Shown here piece after piece: positions 42,851 to 52,230 of a stretch of DNA of 64,000 bases. The stretch comes from Sphingomonas sp. G-3-2-10 (GTDB lineage: Bacteria; Pseudomonadota; Alphaproteobacteria; Sphingomonadales; Sphingomonadaceae): the NCBI RefSeq assembly GCF_012927115.1, contig NZ_JABBFY010000001.1:2542001-2606000 (forward strand), read 5' to 3'. The notes beneath the pieces are model-generated. The model was given only the letters and a program-made list of their open reading frames with translations. It was not told the origin of the DNA and ran no database searches. Both the position numbers and the translations under genes were made by a program. Each line of letters opens with the position of its first letter. Position 1 is the first letter of the stretch.

Positions 42851-44908
42851 CTACCCCTCGGCCCGCATCTGCCACAGGATGAACGCCATCTCGTCGGCGG
42901 CTTCTTTCAGGCTCTCCCACCGGCCCGATTTGCCGCCATGCCCGGCGCCCATATTGGTCTTGAGCAACAGCACATTGTCGTCGGTCTTGGTCGCGCGCAG
43001 CTTTGCCGCCCACTTTGCCGGTTCCCAATAAGTCACGCGCGGGTCGTTGAGCCCGCCCGAGATGAACAGCGGCGGATAGGCTTGCGCGGTGATATTGTCG
43101 TACGGGCTGTACGAGCGGATCAGTTCGAACGCCTTGGGGTCCTCGATCGGATTGCCCCACTCCGGCCATTCGCCCGGCGTCAGCGGCAGGCTCTCGTCGA
43201 GCATTGTGTTGAGCACGTCGACGAACGGCACATCCGCCACCACCGCCCCCCACAATTCGGGATCGCTGTTGACCACCGCGCCCATCAGCTCGCCCCCGGC
43301 CGAGCGCCCTGCAATGGCGATACCGCCCTCATGGGTATAGCCCTGCGCGATCAGCCCGCGCGCGACGTCGACGAAGTCGTTGAACGTGTTGGTCCGCTTC
43401 TCCAGCTTCCCGTCGAGCTGCCATTGCTGCCCCAGATCGTCGCCGCCGCGGATATGGGCGATGGCAAAGGCCATGCCGCGATCGAGGAACGACATGCGGC
43501 TGGTCGAGAAGCCCGGCGGGATCGCGATCCCATAGGCGCCATAGGAATAGAGATACAGCTTGCCGCTGCCGTCGCGCGGAAAGTCCTTGGGATAGACGAT
43601 CGACACCGGCACCTCGACCCCGTCGCGCGCTGCGATCTTCAGCCGCTCGGTGCGGTATTTGGACCCGTCATAGCCGCTCGGGATCGCCTGCACCTTCAGC
43701 GTGGTGAGCCCGCCGGTCGCCACGTCATAGTCATACACCGTCCCCGGAGTGACCATAGACTGGTAGCTCAGCCGCAGCGTGTCGATGTCATATTCGGGAT
43801 TGTCGCCCACGCCCGCGACATAGCTCGCCTCGGGGAAGGTGATCCGTGTCGGCGCGCCGCCTTCGTAGCGGTGCAGCTCGATCTGATCGAGCCCGTCCTC
43901 GCGCCCCTCGACAACGAAGAAGCCCGCGAAGCACACCACGCCGGTCATGTAGAACTGCTTCGAAGCGCCGATCCGCTCAGACCATTCGCCCGGATTGTCG
44001 ATGCTCGCCGTCGCCAGCCGGAAATTGGGATCGGTATCGTTGGTGTGGATGAACAGCGTGCCGTCATGCTCGTCGACATCATATTCGCGGCCCACCTTGC
44101 GCGGGCTGACGCAGAGCATCGGCGCGGCGGGATTGTCGGCGGGCAGCAGATAGACTTCGCTGGTGACGTGATCGCCGGTCGAAACGATCAGCCATTTGCG
44201 CGACTGGGTCTCGCCCACGCCGACGCGGAACCCCTCGTCGCTCTCGAAATAAAGCTCGACATCCTGCTCTACCGGCTCGCCGAGCTTGTGCCACTTGACC
44301 CGGTCGGTCCGCCAATTGTCGTTGACCAGCGCGTAGAGGAAGCCCTTCGAATCCGCCGTCCACACCAGTTCGGACAGCACGCCGGGGATCACGTCGGGCA
44401 ACAGTTCGCCGGTCTCCAGATCCTTGATCCGCACTTCGAACCGTTCGGAGCCGTTATCGTCATAGGCATAGGCCAGCCAGCGCCCGTCATCGCTCGCGCT
44501 GAACGCGCCCAGGCTGAAATATTCCTTGCCCGCGGCCAGTTCCGGTTCGTTGAGGATCAGCTGGTCCTCCCCCCCCGCGGCGGGCTTGCGCCACCAGCGG
44601 CGATACTCGCCGCCCATCTCGAAATCGGTCCAGTAGATCCAGTCGCCGTCCTTCTGCGGTACGGTCGATTCGTCTTCCTTGATCCGCCCGCGCATCTCCG
44701 CGAACAGCGTTTCCGCCAGCGGCTTGTGCGGCGCCATCACCTGCTCGAAATAGGCGTTCTCCTCCTCGAGATAGGCGAGCACGTCCTTGTCGGTGACGGT
44801 CGGATAGCCGGGATCGCGCAGCCACGCCCATTGATCGTCCACGGTGACGCCGTGGGTGGTGAAGCTGTGGGGACGAGTGGCGGCGATGGGGGGCTTGGGA
44901 TGGCTCAT
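42851..44908 (-). CDS. ptrB: Oligopeptidase B-type S9 peptidase
   Basis: 685 residues. N-terminal propeller, then the catalytic alpha/beta-hydrolase domain with IAGRSAGGELMG (nucleophile Ser), NDPRVTYWEPAKW (Asp) and MGAGHGGKSGR (His). The N-terminus PPIAATRPHSFTTHGVTVDDQWAWLRDP is that of protease II, which cuts short peptides after Lys/Arg. No signal peptide; cytoplasmic. Follows the flavoprotein gene by 9 nt. Confidence 0.92.
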   Translation of the reverse strand: MSHPKPPIAATRPHSFTTHGVTVDDQWAWLRDPGYPTVTDKDVLAYLEEENAYFEQVMAPHKPLAETLFAEMRGRIKEDESTVPQKDGDWIYWTDFEMGGEYRRWWRKPAAGGEDQLILNEPELAAGKEYFSLGAFSASDDGRWLAYAYDDNGSERFEVRIKDLETGELLPDVIPGVLSELVWTADSKGFLYALVNDNWRTDRVKWHKLGEPVEQDVELYFESDEGFRVGVGETQSRKWLIVSTGDHVTSEVYLLPADNPAAPMLCVSPRKVGREYDVDEHDGTLFIHTNDTDPNFRLATASIDNPGEWSERIGASKQFYMTGVVCFAGFFVVEGREDGLDQIELHRYEGGAPTRITFPEASYVAGVGDNPEYDIDTLRLSYQSMVTPGTVYDYDVATGGLTTLKVQAIPSGYDGSKYRTERLKIAARDGVEVPVSIVYPKDFPRDGSGKLYLYSYGAYGIAIPPGFSTSRMSFLDRGMAFAIAHIRGGDDLGQQWQLDGKLEKRTNTFNDFVDVARGLIAQGYTHEGGIAIAGRSAGGELMGAVVNSDPELWGAVVADVPFVDVLNTMLDESLPLTPGEWPEWGNPIEDPKAFELIRSYSPYDNITAQAYPPLFISGGLNDPRVTYWEPAKWAAKLRATKTDDNVLLLKTNMGAGHGGKSGRWESLKEAADEMAFILWQMRAEG

Positions 44909-44917
44909 CCCCCAGCC

Positions 44918-46567
44918 CTATCGCCTCGGATCGAGCGAAGCCAGACGGTGCGGTTCACCAATGATGCTCAACGCCACCGCTTCCGCCACCTTGATCCCGT
45001 CGACCGCGGCGGAAAGGATACCCCCGGCATAGCCCGCGCCTTCGCCCGCCGGAAACAGGCCGCGCGTGTTGAGGCTCTGGAAATCCGGCCCGCGCGTGAT
45101 GCGGATCGGCGACGAGGTGCGCGTCTCCACGCCGGTCATCACTGCGTCGGGATGGTCGTATCCCTTGATGTCCTTCCCAAACACGGTCAGCGCCTCGCGC
45201 ATCGCGGTCACCGCGAATTCGGGGAGCACTTCGGCCAGATCGGTCATCGTCACGCCCGGCTTGTACGACGGAATCACTTCGCCCAGCGCGGTCGAGGGTC
45301 GCCCGGCCATGAAGTCGCCGATCTTCTGCGCCGGCGCCTTGTAATTCGATCCGCCTGCGACGAACGCCTTTTCCTCAAGGGCACGCTGCAAATCGATCCC
45401 CGCCAGCGGATGCCCCGGATAGTCGCGCGCCGGATCGATCGCGACGACGAAGCCTGAATTGGCGTTGCGCTCGGCGCGCGAATATTGGCTCATGCCATTG
45501 GTCGCGACGCGCCCTTCCTCCGAAGTCGCCGCCACCACCTGCCCGCCCGGGCACATGCAGAAGCTATAGACCGTCCGCCCGTTCGAGCAGTGGTGCGAGA
45601 TCGCATAGTCGGCCGCGCCGAGGATCGGATGTCCCGCATTCGGCCCGAACCGCGCTTCGTCGATCCATGCCTGGGGATGCTCGATCCGCACGCCGATCGA
45701 AAAGGGCTTGGGCTCGATATAGACGCCGCGCTCAAGGAGCATCGCGAACGTGTCGCGCGCGCTGTGTCCCAGCGCGATGGCGACGTGATCCGATTCGATC
45801 ACTTCGCCGGTCTGGACGCGCACGCCGGTCACGCGGCGCTCGCCATCCTTCTCGTCGACCAGCAGGTCCTCGACGCGATGCTGCCAGCGATATTCGCCGC
45901 CCAGCGCCTCGATCTGGTTGCGGATGCCCTCGACCATCTTCACCAGCCGGAACGTGCCGATATGCGGATGCGCTTCGGTCAGGATCTCCTCGGGCGCGCC
46001 TGCCTTGACGAACTCGGCCAGCACCTTGCGATCGAGATGCCGCGGATCCTTGATCCTGCTATAGAGCTTGCCGTCGGAAAACGTCCCCGCTCCGCCCTCG
46101 CCGAACTGCACGTTCGATTCGGGGTTGAGCACGCTGCGCCGCCACAGGCCCCAGGTATCCTTGGTCCGCTCGCGCACCACCTTGCCGCGATCGAGGATGA
46201 TCGGGCGGAAGCCCATCTGGGCAAGGATCAGCCCGACGAACAGGCCGCACGGCCCTGCGCCCACGACGATCGGTCGCGTGCCCTGCCAGTCCTTCTGCTT
46301 GGTGACGAAGCGATAGCCAGTGTCCGGCGTGCGCTGCACCTTACGGTCGCGCTTGAACTTGGCCAGCACCGCGCCTTCGTCGCGCAGCGTCACATCGACG
46401 GTATAGACCAGCTGGATGTCGAACTTGTCGCGCGCATCCCATCCGCGCCGCGCGACGGTATAGCGCACCAGATCCTTGGGCTTGATCCGCAGCCGCTCGC
46501 GGATCGCGGCGGCCAGAATCTCCTCGGCATGGTTCAGCGGCAGTTTGAGTTCGGTAATGCGCAACAT
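44918..46567 (-). CDS. NAD(P)/FAD-dependent oxidoreductase (COG2509 type)
   Basis: 549 residues: an N-terminal ferredoxin-like region (1-90), the FAD Rossmann motif VVGAGPCGLFVGLILAQMG, VQFGEGGAGTFSDGKLYSR, a Cys-rich SHHCSNGRTVYSFCMCPGG and the C-terminal GRDFQS-like/GEGAGYAGGILSAAVDG segment. Conserved uncharacterised flavoprotein dehydrogenase family. Possibly co-transcribed with ptrB. Confidence 0.87.
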   Translation of the reverse strand: MLRITELKLPLNHAEEILAAAIRERLRIKPKDLVRYTVARRGWDARDKFDIQLVYTVDVTLRDEGAVLAKFKRDRKVQRTPDTGYRFVTKQKDWQGTRPIVVGAGPCGLFVGLILAQMGFRPIILDRGKVVRERTKDTWGLWRRSVLNPESNVQFGEGGAGTFSDGKLYSRIKDPRHLDRKVLAEFVKAGAPEEILTEAHPHIGTFRLVKMVEGIRNQIEALGGEYRWQHRVEDLLVDEKDGERRVTGVRVQTGEVIESDHVAIALGHSARDTFAMLLERGVYIEPKPFSIGVRIEHPQAWIDEARFGPNAGHPILGAADYAISHHCSNGRTVYSFCMCPGGQVVAATSEEGRVATNGMSQYSRAERNANSGFVVAIDPARDYPGHPLAGIDLQRALEEKAFVAGGSNYKAPAQKIGDFMAGRPSTALGEVIPSYKPGVTMTDLAEVLPEFAVTAMREALTVFGKDIKGYDHPDAVMTGVETRTSSPIRITRGPDFQSLNTRGLFPAGEGAGYAGGILSAAVDGIKVAEAVALSIIGEPHRLASLDPRR

Positions 46568-46686
46568 CGCAGGCGCTTTACGGCGGATCGCCGCTGGCCG
46601 CTACACTCCGCTCCATCCGCAACCTCACCCGGGGCTTGTCCCGGAATCCGCTGTCCTCTCCCCTGATCCCATGCCACACCAGCCGC

Positions 46687-47064
46687 ATGATCCGCGCCGC
46701 TCTGCTCCTCAGCCTCGTCATCCCCCTCGGCGCCGCTGCACCCGAGCCACTCGCCGCCAAGCCGGAAAAGCGTTGCGGCTGGCTGGAAAATCCCACCCCC
46801 GCCAATTGGTGGCTGCTCGACCGCGACGGCCAGTGGATCATCGGTTCGCAGGGCGGCCATCAGGCACGGGGCATGGAAAATATCCCGAACATGGCCGGCA
46901 GAAACTGGATCGTCACCAACGGCACGTCCTATGGCCGCGGCTGTGCCTGCATGACCGTCGAAGTGAACCGTCGTGAAAGCCGCATCACGCGCATCAGCGC
47001 GGTGAAGCAGCTCCCGCTCGCCACTTGCCGCGCCGACCGCACGCTACCCAAGCCAACCGACTGA
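46687..47064 (+). CDS. DUF4087 exported protein
   Basis: 125 residues from ATG 46687, with a signal peptide (MIRAALLLSLVIPLGAAA). RCGWLENPTPANWWLLDRDGQWIIGSQGG and GRGCACMTVEVNRRE are DUF4087 features. Likely periplasmic with Cys pairs; function unknown. Confidence 0.82.
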   Translation: MIRAALLLSLVIPLGAAAPEPLAAKPEKRCGWLENPTPANWWLLDRDGQWIIGSQGGHQARGMENIPNMAGRNWIVTNGTSYGRGCACMTVEVNRRESRITRISAVKQLPLATCRADRTLPKPTD

Positions 47065-47221
47065 ACCCGCACGCCCCTGTCCTCTGGCCGGGGAATCTGG
47101 CAGACAGCGCGCATGTGCCGGACTCGCCTCGCCCTGACGCCACGATGCGCCGGAGACGAAGGCCGGGCCGAATCCCGTCCGGCGCCTTGTCCCTTTCATT
47201 CTACCTCACAGGTCTGATCCC

Positions 47222-49015
47222 ATGTCCTCCTATGCCGACCGCCTCTCCGCCCTTCGCGAACAGCTGAAGCGCGATGCGCTCGACGGCTTCGTCGTGCCGC
47301 TCACCGACGAGCATATGTCCGAATATGTCGGCGCCTATGCCCAGCGCCTCGGTTGGCTGACGGGCTTTCAGGGCTCGGCCGGCTCGGCGGTCGTCCTGCC
47401 CGAGCAGGCCGCAATCTTCACCGACGGGCGCTACACGCTTCAGGTCCGCCAGCAGGTTTCTGCGGATCACTGGCAATATGTCCCCGTGCCGCAGGTCAGC
47501 GTCGAAGGCTGGCTGGGCGAACATGCCCCGGACGGCGGGCGCATCGGCTATGATCCGTGGCTCCACACCCGCGCCTGGGTCGAGGCCGCGCGCAAGGCGC
47601 TGGCCGAACGCGGTGCAGAACTGGTCGCGGTGAACGCCAATCCGATCGATGCGGTCTGGTCGGATCGCCCCGCCCAGTCCGATGCCGTCCTCTCGGTCCA
47701 GAGCGATGCGAATGCCGGCAAGTCCAGCGCCGCCAAGCGCGCCGAAATCGCCGACTGGCTGCACGAGCGCAAGGCCGATGCCGTCGTCCTCTCCGCGCTC
47801 GATTCGATTGCCTGGGCATTCAATATCCGTGGCGACGATGTCAGCCACACCCCGGTCGCGCTGGCCTATGCCATCGTCAATTCCGACGGCACCGCCGATC
47901 TGTTCGTGGCGCGCGAGAAGATGACCGATGCGGTCGCCCAGCATCTCGGCAACGCTATCCGCGTCCATGATCGCGCTGCCTTCGCCCCCGCGCTCAAGGC
48001 GTTTGCAGGCAAGCGCGTCGCGGCCGATCCCGAGCGCGCGGTCGCCGCGATCTTCGATTCGCTCGATGCCGGCGGGGCCAAGATCCTCTCGCTGCGCGAT
48101 CCGGTCGTGCTGGCCAAGGCGATCAAGAACCCGGTCGAGATCGCGGGCCATCGCGCCGCACAGGCGCGTGACGGGGCCGCGCTCAGCCGCTTCCTGCGCT
48201 GGATGGAAATCGAAGCGCCCAAGGGCGGCCTGACCGAGCTTTCCGCAGCGGACCGGCTTCGCGAGTTCCGCGAGGAAACCGGCGTGCTCAAGGATCTGAG
48301 CTTCGACACCATCTCGGGCACCGGTCCCAACGGTGCGATCCCGCATTACAAGGTGACCGAGGAAAGCAGCTTGGCCATCGAACTGGGCCATCTCTACCTC
48401 GTCGATTCGGGCGGTCAGTATGCCGACGGCACCACCGACGTGACGCGCGTGATCCCGATCGGCGAGCCGACGCAGGAGATGCGCGACCGTTTCACTCGCG
48501 TGCTCAAGGGCCATATCGCCATCGCCACCGCCGCCTTCCCCGAAGGTACGGTCGGCGCGCAGCTCGACAGCTTCGCGCGGCGCCCGCTGTGGGACGTCGG
48601 TCTCGATTTCGCGCACGGCACCGGCCACGGCGTCGGCTCATATCTTTCGGTGCATGAAGGACCGCAGCGAATCGCCCAGCCCTTCTATCCCGGCGGCGCA
48701 TCGCTCGAGCCGCTCAAGGTGGGCATGTTCCTGTCGAACGAACCCGGTTTCTACAAGGCGGGCGAGTTCGGCATCCGCATCGAGAATCTGGTGCTGGTGG
48801 TCGACAAGGATATTCCCGGCGCCGAACAGAAAATGATGGGTTTCGAAACGCTCACCTTCGTGCCGATCGAGCGCGATCTGGTCGATCCGACTTTGCTCAG
48901 CTTCGAGGAGCGCGCCTGGCTCAACGCCTATCACGCCCAGACGCTGGCGATTCTCGGACCGCTGCTCGAGGGCGACGACCTCGCCTGGCTCGAAGGGAAG
49001 TGCGCCGAAATCTAA
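47222..49015 (+). CDS. pepP: Aminopeptidase P family Xaa-Pro aminopeptidase
   Basis: 597 residues, three-domain eukaryotic-type APP length. Two creatinase-like N-terminal domains lead to the pita-bread catalytic domain: YLVDSGGQYADGTTDVTR (Asp ligands), DFAHGTGHGVGSYLSVHEG (His) and SNEPGFYKAGEFGIRIENL (Glu ligands). Removes N-terminal residues preceding Pro; cytoplasmic. Confidence 0.92.
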   Translation: MSSYADRLSALREQLKRDALDGFVVPLTDEHMSEYVGAYAQRLGWLTGFQGSAGSAVVLPEQAAIFTDGRYTLQVRQQVSADHWQYVPVPQVSVEGWLGEHAPDGGRIGYDPWLHTRAWVEAARKALAERGAELVAVNANPIDAVWSDRPAQSDAVLSVQSDANAGKSSAAKRAEIADWLHERKADAVVLSALDSIAWAFNIRGDDVSHTPVALAYAIVNSDGTADLFVAREKMTDAVAQHLGNAIRVHDRAAFAPALKAFAGKRVAADPERAVAAIFDSLDAGGAKILSLRDPVVLAKAIKNPVEIAGHRAAQARDGAALSRFLRWMEIEAPKGGLTELSAADRLREFREETGVLKDLSFDTISGTGPNGAIPHYKVTEESSLAIELGHLYLVDSGGQYADGTTDVTRVIPIGEPTQEMRDRFTRVLKGHIAIATAAFPEGTVGAQLDSFARRPLWDVGLDFAHGTGHGVGSYLSVHEGPQRIAQPFYPGGASLEPLKVGMFLSNEPGFYKAGEFGIRIENLVLVVDKDIPGAEQKMMGFETLTFVPIERDLVDPTLLSFEERAWLNAYHAQTLAILGPLLEGDDLAWLEGKCAEI

Positions 49016-49149
49016 TCGCGCGAAGGCGCATCGTCCGGAGCGGGGCACGGAGCAGGTGATTCGGCCTGCTCCCGCGCCTGGGCCTTTCGCTTGCGCAGGT
49101 TCGCCCGCAATGCCTCGGCCAATCGGGCCTTCTTTTCCGCTTCGCTCAT
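49012..49149 (-). CDS. Small charged hypothetical protein (45 aa)
   Basis: MSEAEKKARLAEALRANLRK and a basic/Pro-rich end, largely a single helix. ATG at 49149; similar short proteins are common in sphingomonads (recollection). Its stop overlaps the convergent pepP stop by 4 nt. Confidence 0.6.
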   Translation of the reverse strand: MSEAEKKARLAEALRANLRKRKAQAREQAESPAPCPAPDDAPSRD

Positions 49150-49238
49150 GATGGATGCGATAAACAGGCTATGCGCGGGTTGACAATCACTCGTCCCCAA
49201 GCACATAGGCGCGCTCCCGCTGGCTCCGGCCGGCGTGT

Positions 49239-49313
<75 letters not shown>

Positions 49314-49554
49314 TTTTCTTCTTTTAAATCAATATCTTACAACCACCCCTAAAGGGGCCCAGTGCCCTGTCTGCGGCAGCTGGAAGCGTATCGGAAGCAA
49401 GCGGCAGGAAATGGCCGGCTACAGTCGCGCAGGTTCGGCGCTTTGCGGCTGCGAAAAGCGGGTCATTTTTGACGAAGGGAGAGCCGATCGTCCGGCACGC
49501 CAAAGGGTGATTCGCAAGTGCATCCGCATGCTGCGGCCAAGCGCTGCGACCTCG

Positions 49555-50388
49555 TCAGAGAGCGCGTATGTCCATGCGGAACGATCGAGATTCTGGTAGC
49601 GCCTCGAGCAGCTCGACCGCCGGGTTGAGGCGGCGCGCCAGTGCCCCAAGTTCTTCGCGGTTAGATGCCGACATCCGACATCCGAAGATCACGCCGTCGA
49701 GCTCGGTCTGGCCGAAGGGCAAGTCTTCGAATGCCTCAGCGGGGTTGCGGCACAGGCCGAAGTTGATCCGCCACTCCTGCTCGTAGGACCAGGCTGCCGC
49801 CTTCGTGTAGATCTGCGTCCGGGTTACCGCGGGGGTATCGATCTTCGCCCCCAAGATCATGTCCGCAAAACCCGCAGTATCCAGGAAGCGTGGCATCTCG
49901 TTCGAGTAGATGACCGGGCGTGCGGCCTGGAACGCATTGTCGTCACCTTGCGTGGTGAACCGAAGCACCGCGCCGAAATGCTGCTCGGCATAGTGCGACC
50001 ACATGAGCATGTTCGCAGGTGTCACGGTCAGGCATAGGATCTTTGTCTTCTCGATCCACTGCCGACTTTCGCGGTGCATCTGGGCAAGAGACTGGTCGAG
50101 GCTGGCCAAGGTGCCGTCGAGCGTGCGGTCGAGTTCTTCCTCAAGTTCCGCACCGCCACGCTTCGTCGTGGCATAGTGACCCGCGTCGAGCAGTTTGCGG
50201 AAGCCCGCCTTAACGAGGCGGCGCAGCTCGCTGCCGTCGATGTCCATGTGGAGATCGAACAGCATGTCGAATGGGTCGTTGAGCAGCGAGGCCGTAGTCC
50301 AGCGTAGCCGGCCATTGGTCAGGACGATCCGCGCGGTTCCGAAGGAACTGTACTTATAGAAGTTGGGGGGAGAGGCGCCGGGAGACAT
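49555..50388 (-). CDS. DUF2971 protein
   Basis: 277 residues from ATG 50388 (GTG 50403 is an alternative). NFYKYSSFGTARIVLTNGRLRWT, LLNDPFDMLFD, MLMWSHYAEQHFGAVLRF and YEQEWRINFG are the DUF2971 signature. Function unknown; the family is common on genomic islands. It is the first gene beyond the tRNA. Confidence 0.85.
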   Translation of the reverse strand: MSPGASPPNFYKYSSFGTARIVLTNGRLRWTTASLLNDPFDMLFDLHMDIDGSELRRLVKAGFRKLLDAGHYATTKRGGAELEEELDRTLDGTLASLDQSLAQMHRESRQWIEKTKILCLTVTPANMLMWSHYAEQHFGAVLRFTTQGDDNAFQAARPVIYSNEMPRFLDTAGFADMILGAKIDTPAVTRTQIYTKAAAWSYEQEWRINFGLCRNPAEAFEDLPFGQTELDGVIFGCRMSASNREELGALARRLNPAVELLEALPESRSFRMDIRAL

Positions 50389-50762
50389 GGGGTTGGCTAC
50401 CACGCCGCAGGCTCGGCTGTTACCCCGCCTTCGCCTAGCTCGTTTCTCCGATCGTCGGGTTACCTGCCACCATTCTGCAAGTTGGCGCAGCTATGAAATG
50501 GACTACTATCTGCCATCGCCAACGGCGGAGCCCCCGCGAGAAGGTAAATTCTCTAGTAATCTGAAACAAAAACCAGATCGAAGAGCCAGACTAACTATTA
50601 GTTATCGAGGGAGATTTGACATTCAGTCGCGATTTTGGTGAAAACCTCAATATACATCCGCTCAGGTGACTTCCTTGAGAAGCAGTTTGCCCCAGAGCCC
50701 AATGGTGCCGTGTTGCGAGATGGCGGGTTGAGGCCCCCATTTCCCGGTAGGCCGGGGTGGGT
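50389..50762. other. Upstream region of luxR without a gene
   Basis: 374 bp with no supported coding frame. It contains an imperfect 18-bp dyad ACTTCCTTGAGAAGCAGT (50669-50686), 77 bp upstream of luxR, which could be a LuxR binding site. AT-richer than the flanking genes. Confidence 0.4.
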
Positions 50763-51512
50763 ATGTCGAGGTTCGCGATTGCACAGGCTTTCGTAGAAGT
50801 TGCGCGGTCGGCGGGCAGCACCGATGTGCTTCGCGCCGCGTTGCTCGACTGCTGCGGCGCCATGGGCGTTCGCTATTTTGCCTTGACCCACCATATCGAT
50901 TTTCGACGGACAGACGGGCCTGCGGTTCGCATCCACAACTATCCAACAAGCTGGCAGGACTGGTTCGATGCGAACGGCCTGGGACAGTGTGATCCGATCC
51001 ATCGCGCATCCCACCTTGCGAGCGTGGGCTTCGCCTGGTCGGACGTGCCAGACATGATCAAGATGACCCCGGACGATCGTTTTGTCCTCGATCAGGCATA
51101 CCGGGTCGGCATTGGCGACGGCTTCACGATTCCTTCAAGCGTGCCCGGCGAAACGCTCGGCTCCTGTTCTTTCGCGGTGAGCGCCGGAGACGATTTTCCT
51201 GCAGAGTTCCAATTCATTTGCCAACTCGTCGGCGGCTTCGCTTTCGAGGCCGCACGGCGATTGTCGGGCGCTCGTGACTTCTCGGCTGGCCAATCTCCTA
51301 TCCTGACCGACCGTCAGCGAGACTGTGTGCTGTGGGCCGCGCGTGGCAAGACCGACTGGGAAATCTCTGTCATCCTGGGTGTCGGCCATGAAACGGTGAT
51401 CCAGCATCTCAAGCATGCGCGCGAACGGTACGGCGTCCAAAAGCGCGCACTCCTTGCGGTCCGGGCCCTGTTCGACGGACTGATCAGCTTCTCGGACATA
51501 CTGAAGCACTGA
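50763..51512 (+). CDS. LuxR-family quorum-sensing regulator
   Basis: 249 residues from ATG 50763 (GTG 50757 is possible). The N-terminal autoinducer-binding domain has the conserved Tyr/Trp/Asp-Pro/Trp set in NYPTSWQDWF, CDPIHRAS and FAWSDV. The C-terminal LuxR helix-turn-helix is LTDRQRDCVLWAARGKTDWE plus HETVIQHLKHARERYGV. It should bind the N-acyl-homoserine lactone made by the downstream synthase. Not a truncated solo: a LuxI gene follows 82 nt downstream. Confidence 0.92.
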   Translation: MSRFAIAQAFVEVARSAGSTDVLRAALLDCCGAMGVRYFALTHHIDFRRTDGPAVRIHNYPTSWQDWFDANGLGQCDPIHRASHLASVGFAWSDVPDMIKMTPDDRFVLDQAYRVGIGDGFTIPSSVPGETLGSCSFAVSAGDDFPAEFQFICQLVGGFAFEAARRLSGARDFSAGQSPILTDRQRDCVLWAARGKTDWEISVILGVGHETVIQHLKHARERYGVQKRALLAVRALFDGLISFSDILKH

Positions 51513-51565
51513 CGCTATCCCCATTTCTTGGAATATCGCTGCCCGGCACTGATCGGGATGCTTGC

Positions 51566-51590
51566 CCCCTCGTCACTTCGAGGGGTTTTT
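51566..51590 (+). terminator. Terminator-like hairpin overlapping the luxI ribosome-binding site
   Basis: Perfect 7-bp stem CCCCTCG/CGAGGGG (6-nt loop) followed by TTTTT. The 3' arm GAGGGG is also the only good Shine-Dalgarno for luxI (9 nt before ATG 51595). It may terminate luxR transcripts and/or mask luxI translation. Confidence 0.7.
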
Positions 51591-51594
51591 CGCC

Positions 51595-52221
51595 ATGGTT
51601 CTTCTCGTCGATTCCTCCGTCGACAGCGTTGCCGATACGGCGTTCCGATCGATGTTCGCCGCCCGAAAGAGCGTCTTCATCGATCTGCTCAAATGGAACC
51701 TCCCGGTCCTCAGCGGGCGCTACGAGATCGACCAGTTCGACGACCCCCATGCGCGTTATCTGATCATAACCGACAACGATCATGAGCATTTGGCGTCCGC
51801 CAGATTGCTGCCCACAACCCGGCCCCACATACTCGACACGCTCTTCCCAGCGCTCTGCGACGGCCAGGTTCCCAGAGGCCCGCGCGTCTGGGAAATCACC
51901 CGGTTCTGCCTGGGACGGCAGCTTCGTTCGGCGGAGCGGCGCCAGATCCGCAACCACCTCGTATCCGCGATCGCCATCCACGCGCTCGAGACCGGCATCG
52001 ACACCTATACCGGGGTCGCCGAGATGGCCTGGCTCCAGCAGATCCTGAGCTTCGGCTGGGAATGCCGCGCGCTTGGCGAGCCCCTGCCCAACCAGGGTGC
52101 ACTTCTGGGCGCGCTCGAGATCACGATCACGCCGGAGACACCGGCCGGCCTCGCCGCTGGCGGCGTGTGGTCGCCCATCATTGCTCATGAAATGCCGGCG
52201 CGCCGCGCCGCAAACGCCTGA
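51595..52221 (+). CDS. N-acyl-homoserine-lactone synthase (LuxI family)
   Basis: 208 residues from ATG 51595. LuxI invariants: Arg/Phe/Trp in RKSVFIDLLKWNLPV, Asp in EIDQFDDPHARYLI, the SARLLPTT strand and Glu/Arg in WEITRFCL. Uses S-adenosylmethionine and an acyl-ACP to make an AHL; acyl length is not predictable. Followed 9 nt later by the PhyH gene. Confidence 0.92.
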   Translation: MVLLVDSSVDSVADTAFRSMFAARKSVFIDLLKWNLPVLSGRYEIDQFDDPHARYLIITDNDHEHLASARLLPTTRPHILDTLFPALCDGQVPRGPRVWEITRFCLGRQLRSAERRQIRNHLVSAIAIHALETGIDTYTGVAEMAWLQQILSFGWECRALGEPLPNQGALLGALEITITPETPAGLAAGGVWSPIIAHEMPARRAANA

Positions 52222-52230
52222 GGTATCGCC

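Noticed and set aside
42938..45457. 839-residue plus-strand frame
   Set aside because: Antisense to oligopeptidase B and the flavoprotein, both with intact catalytic motifs.
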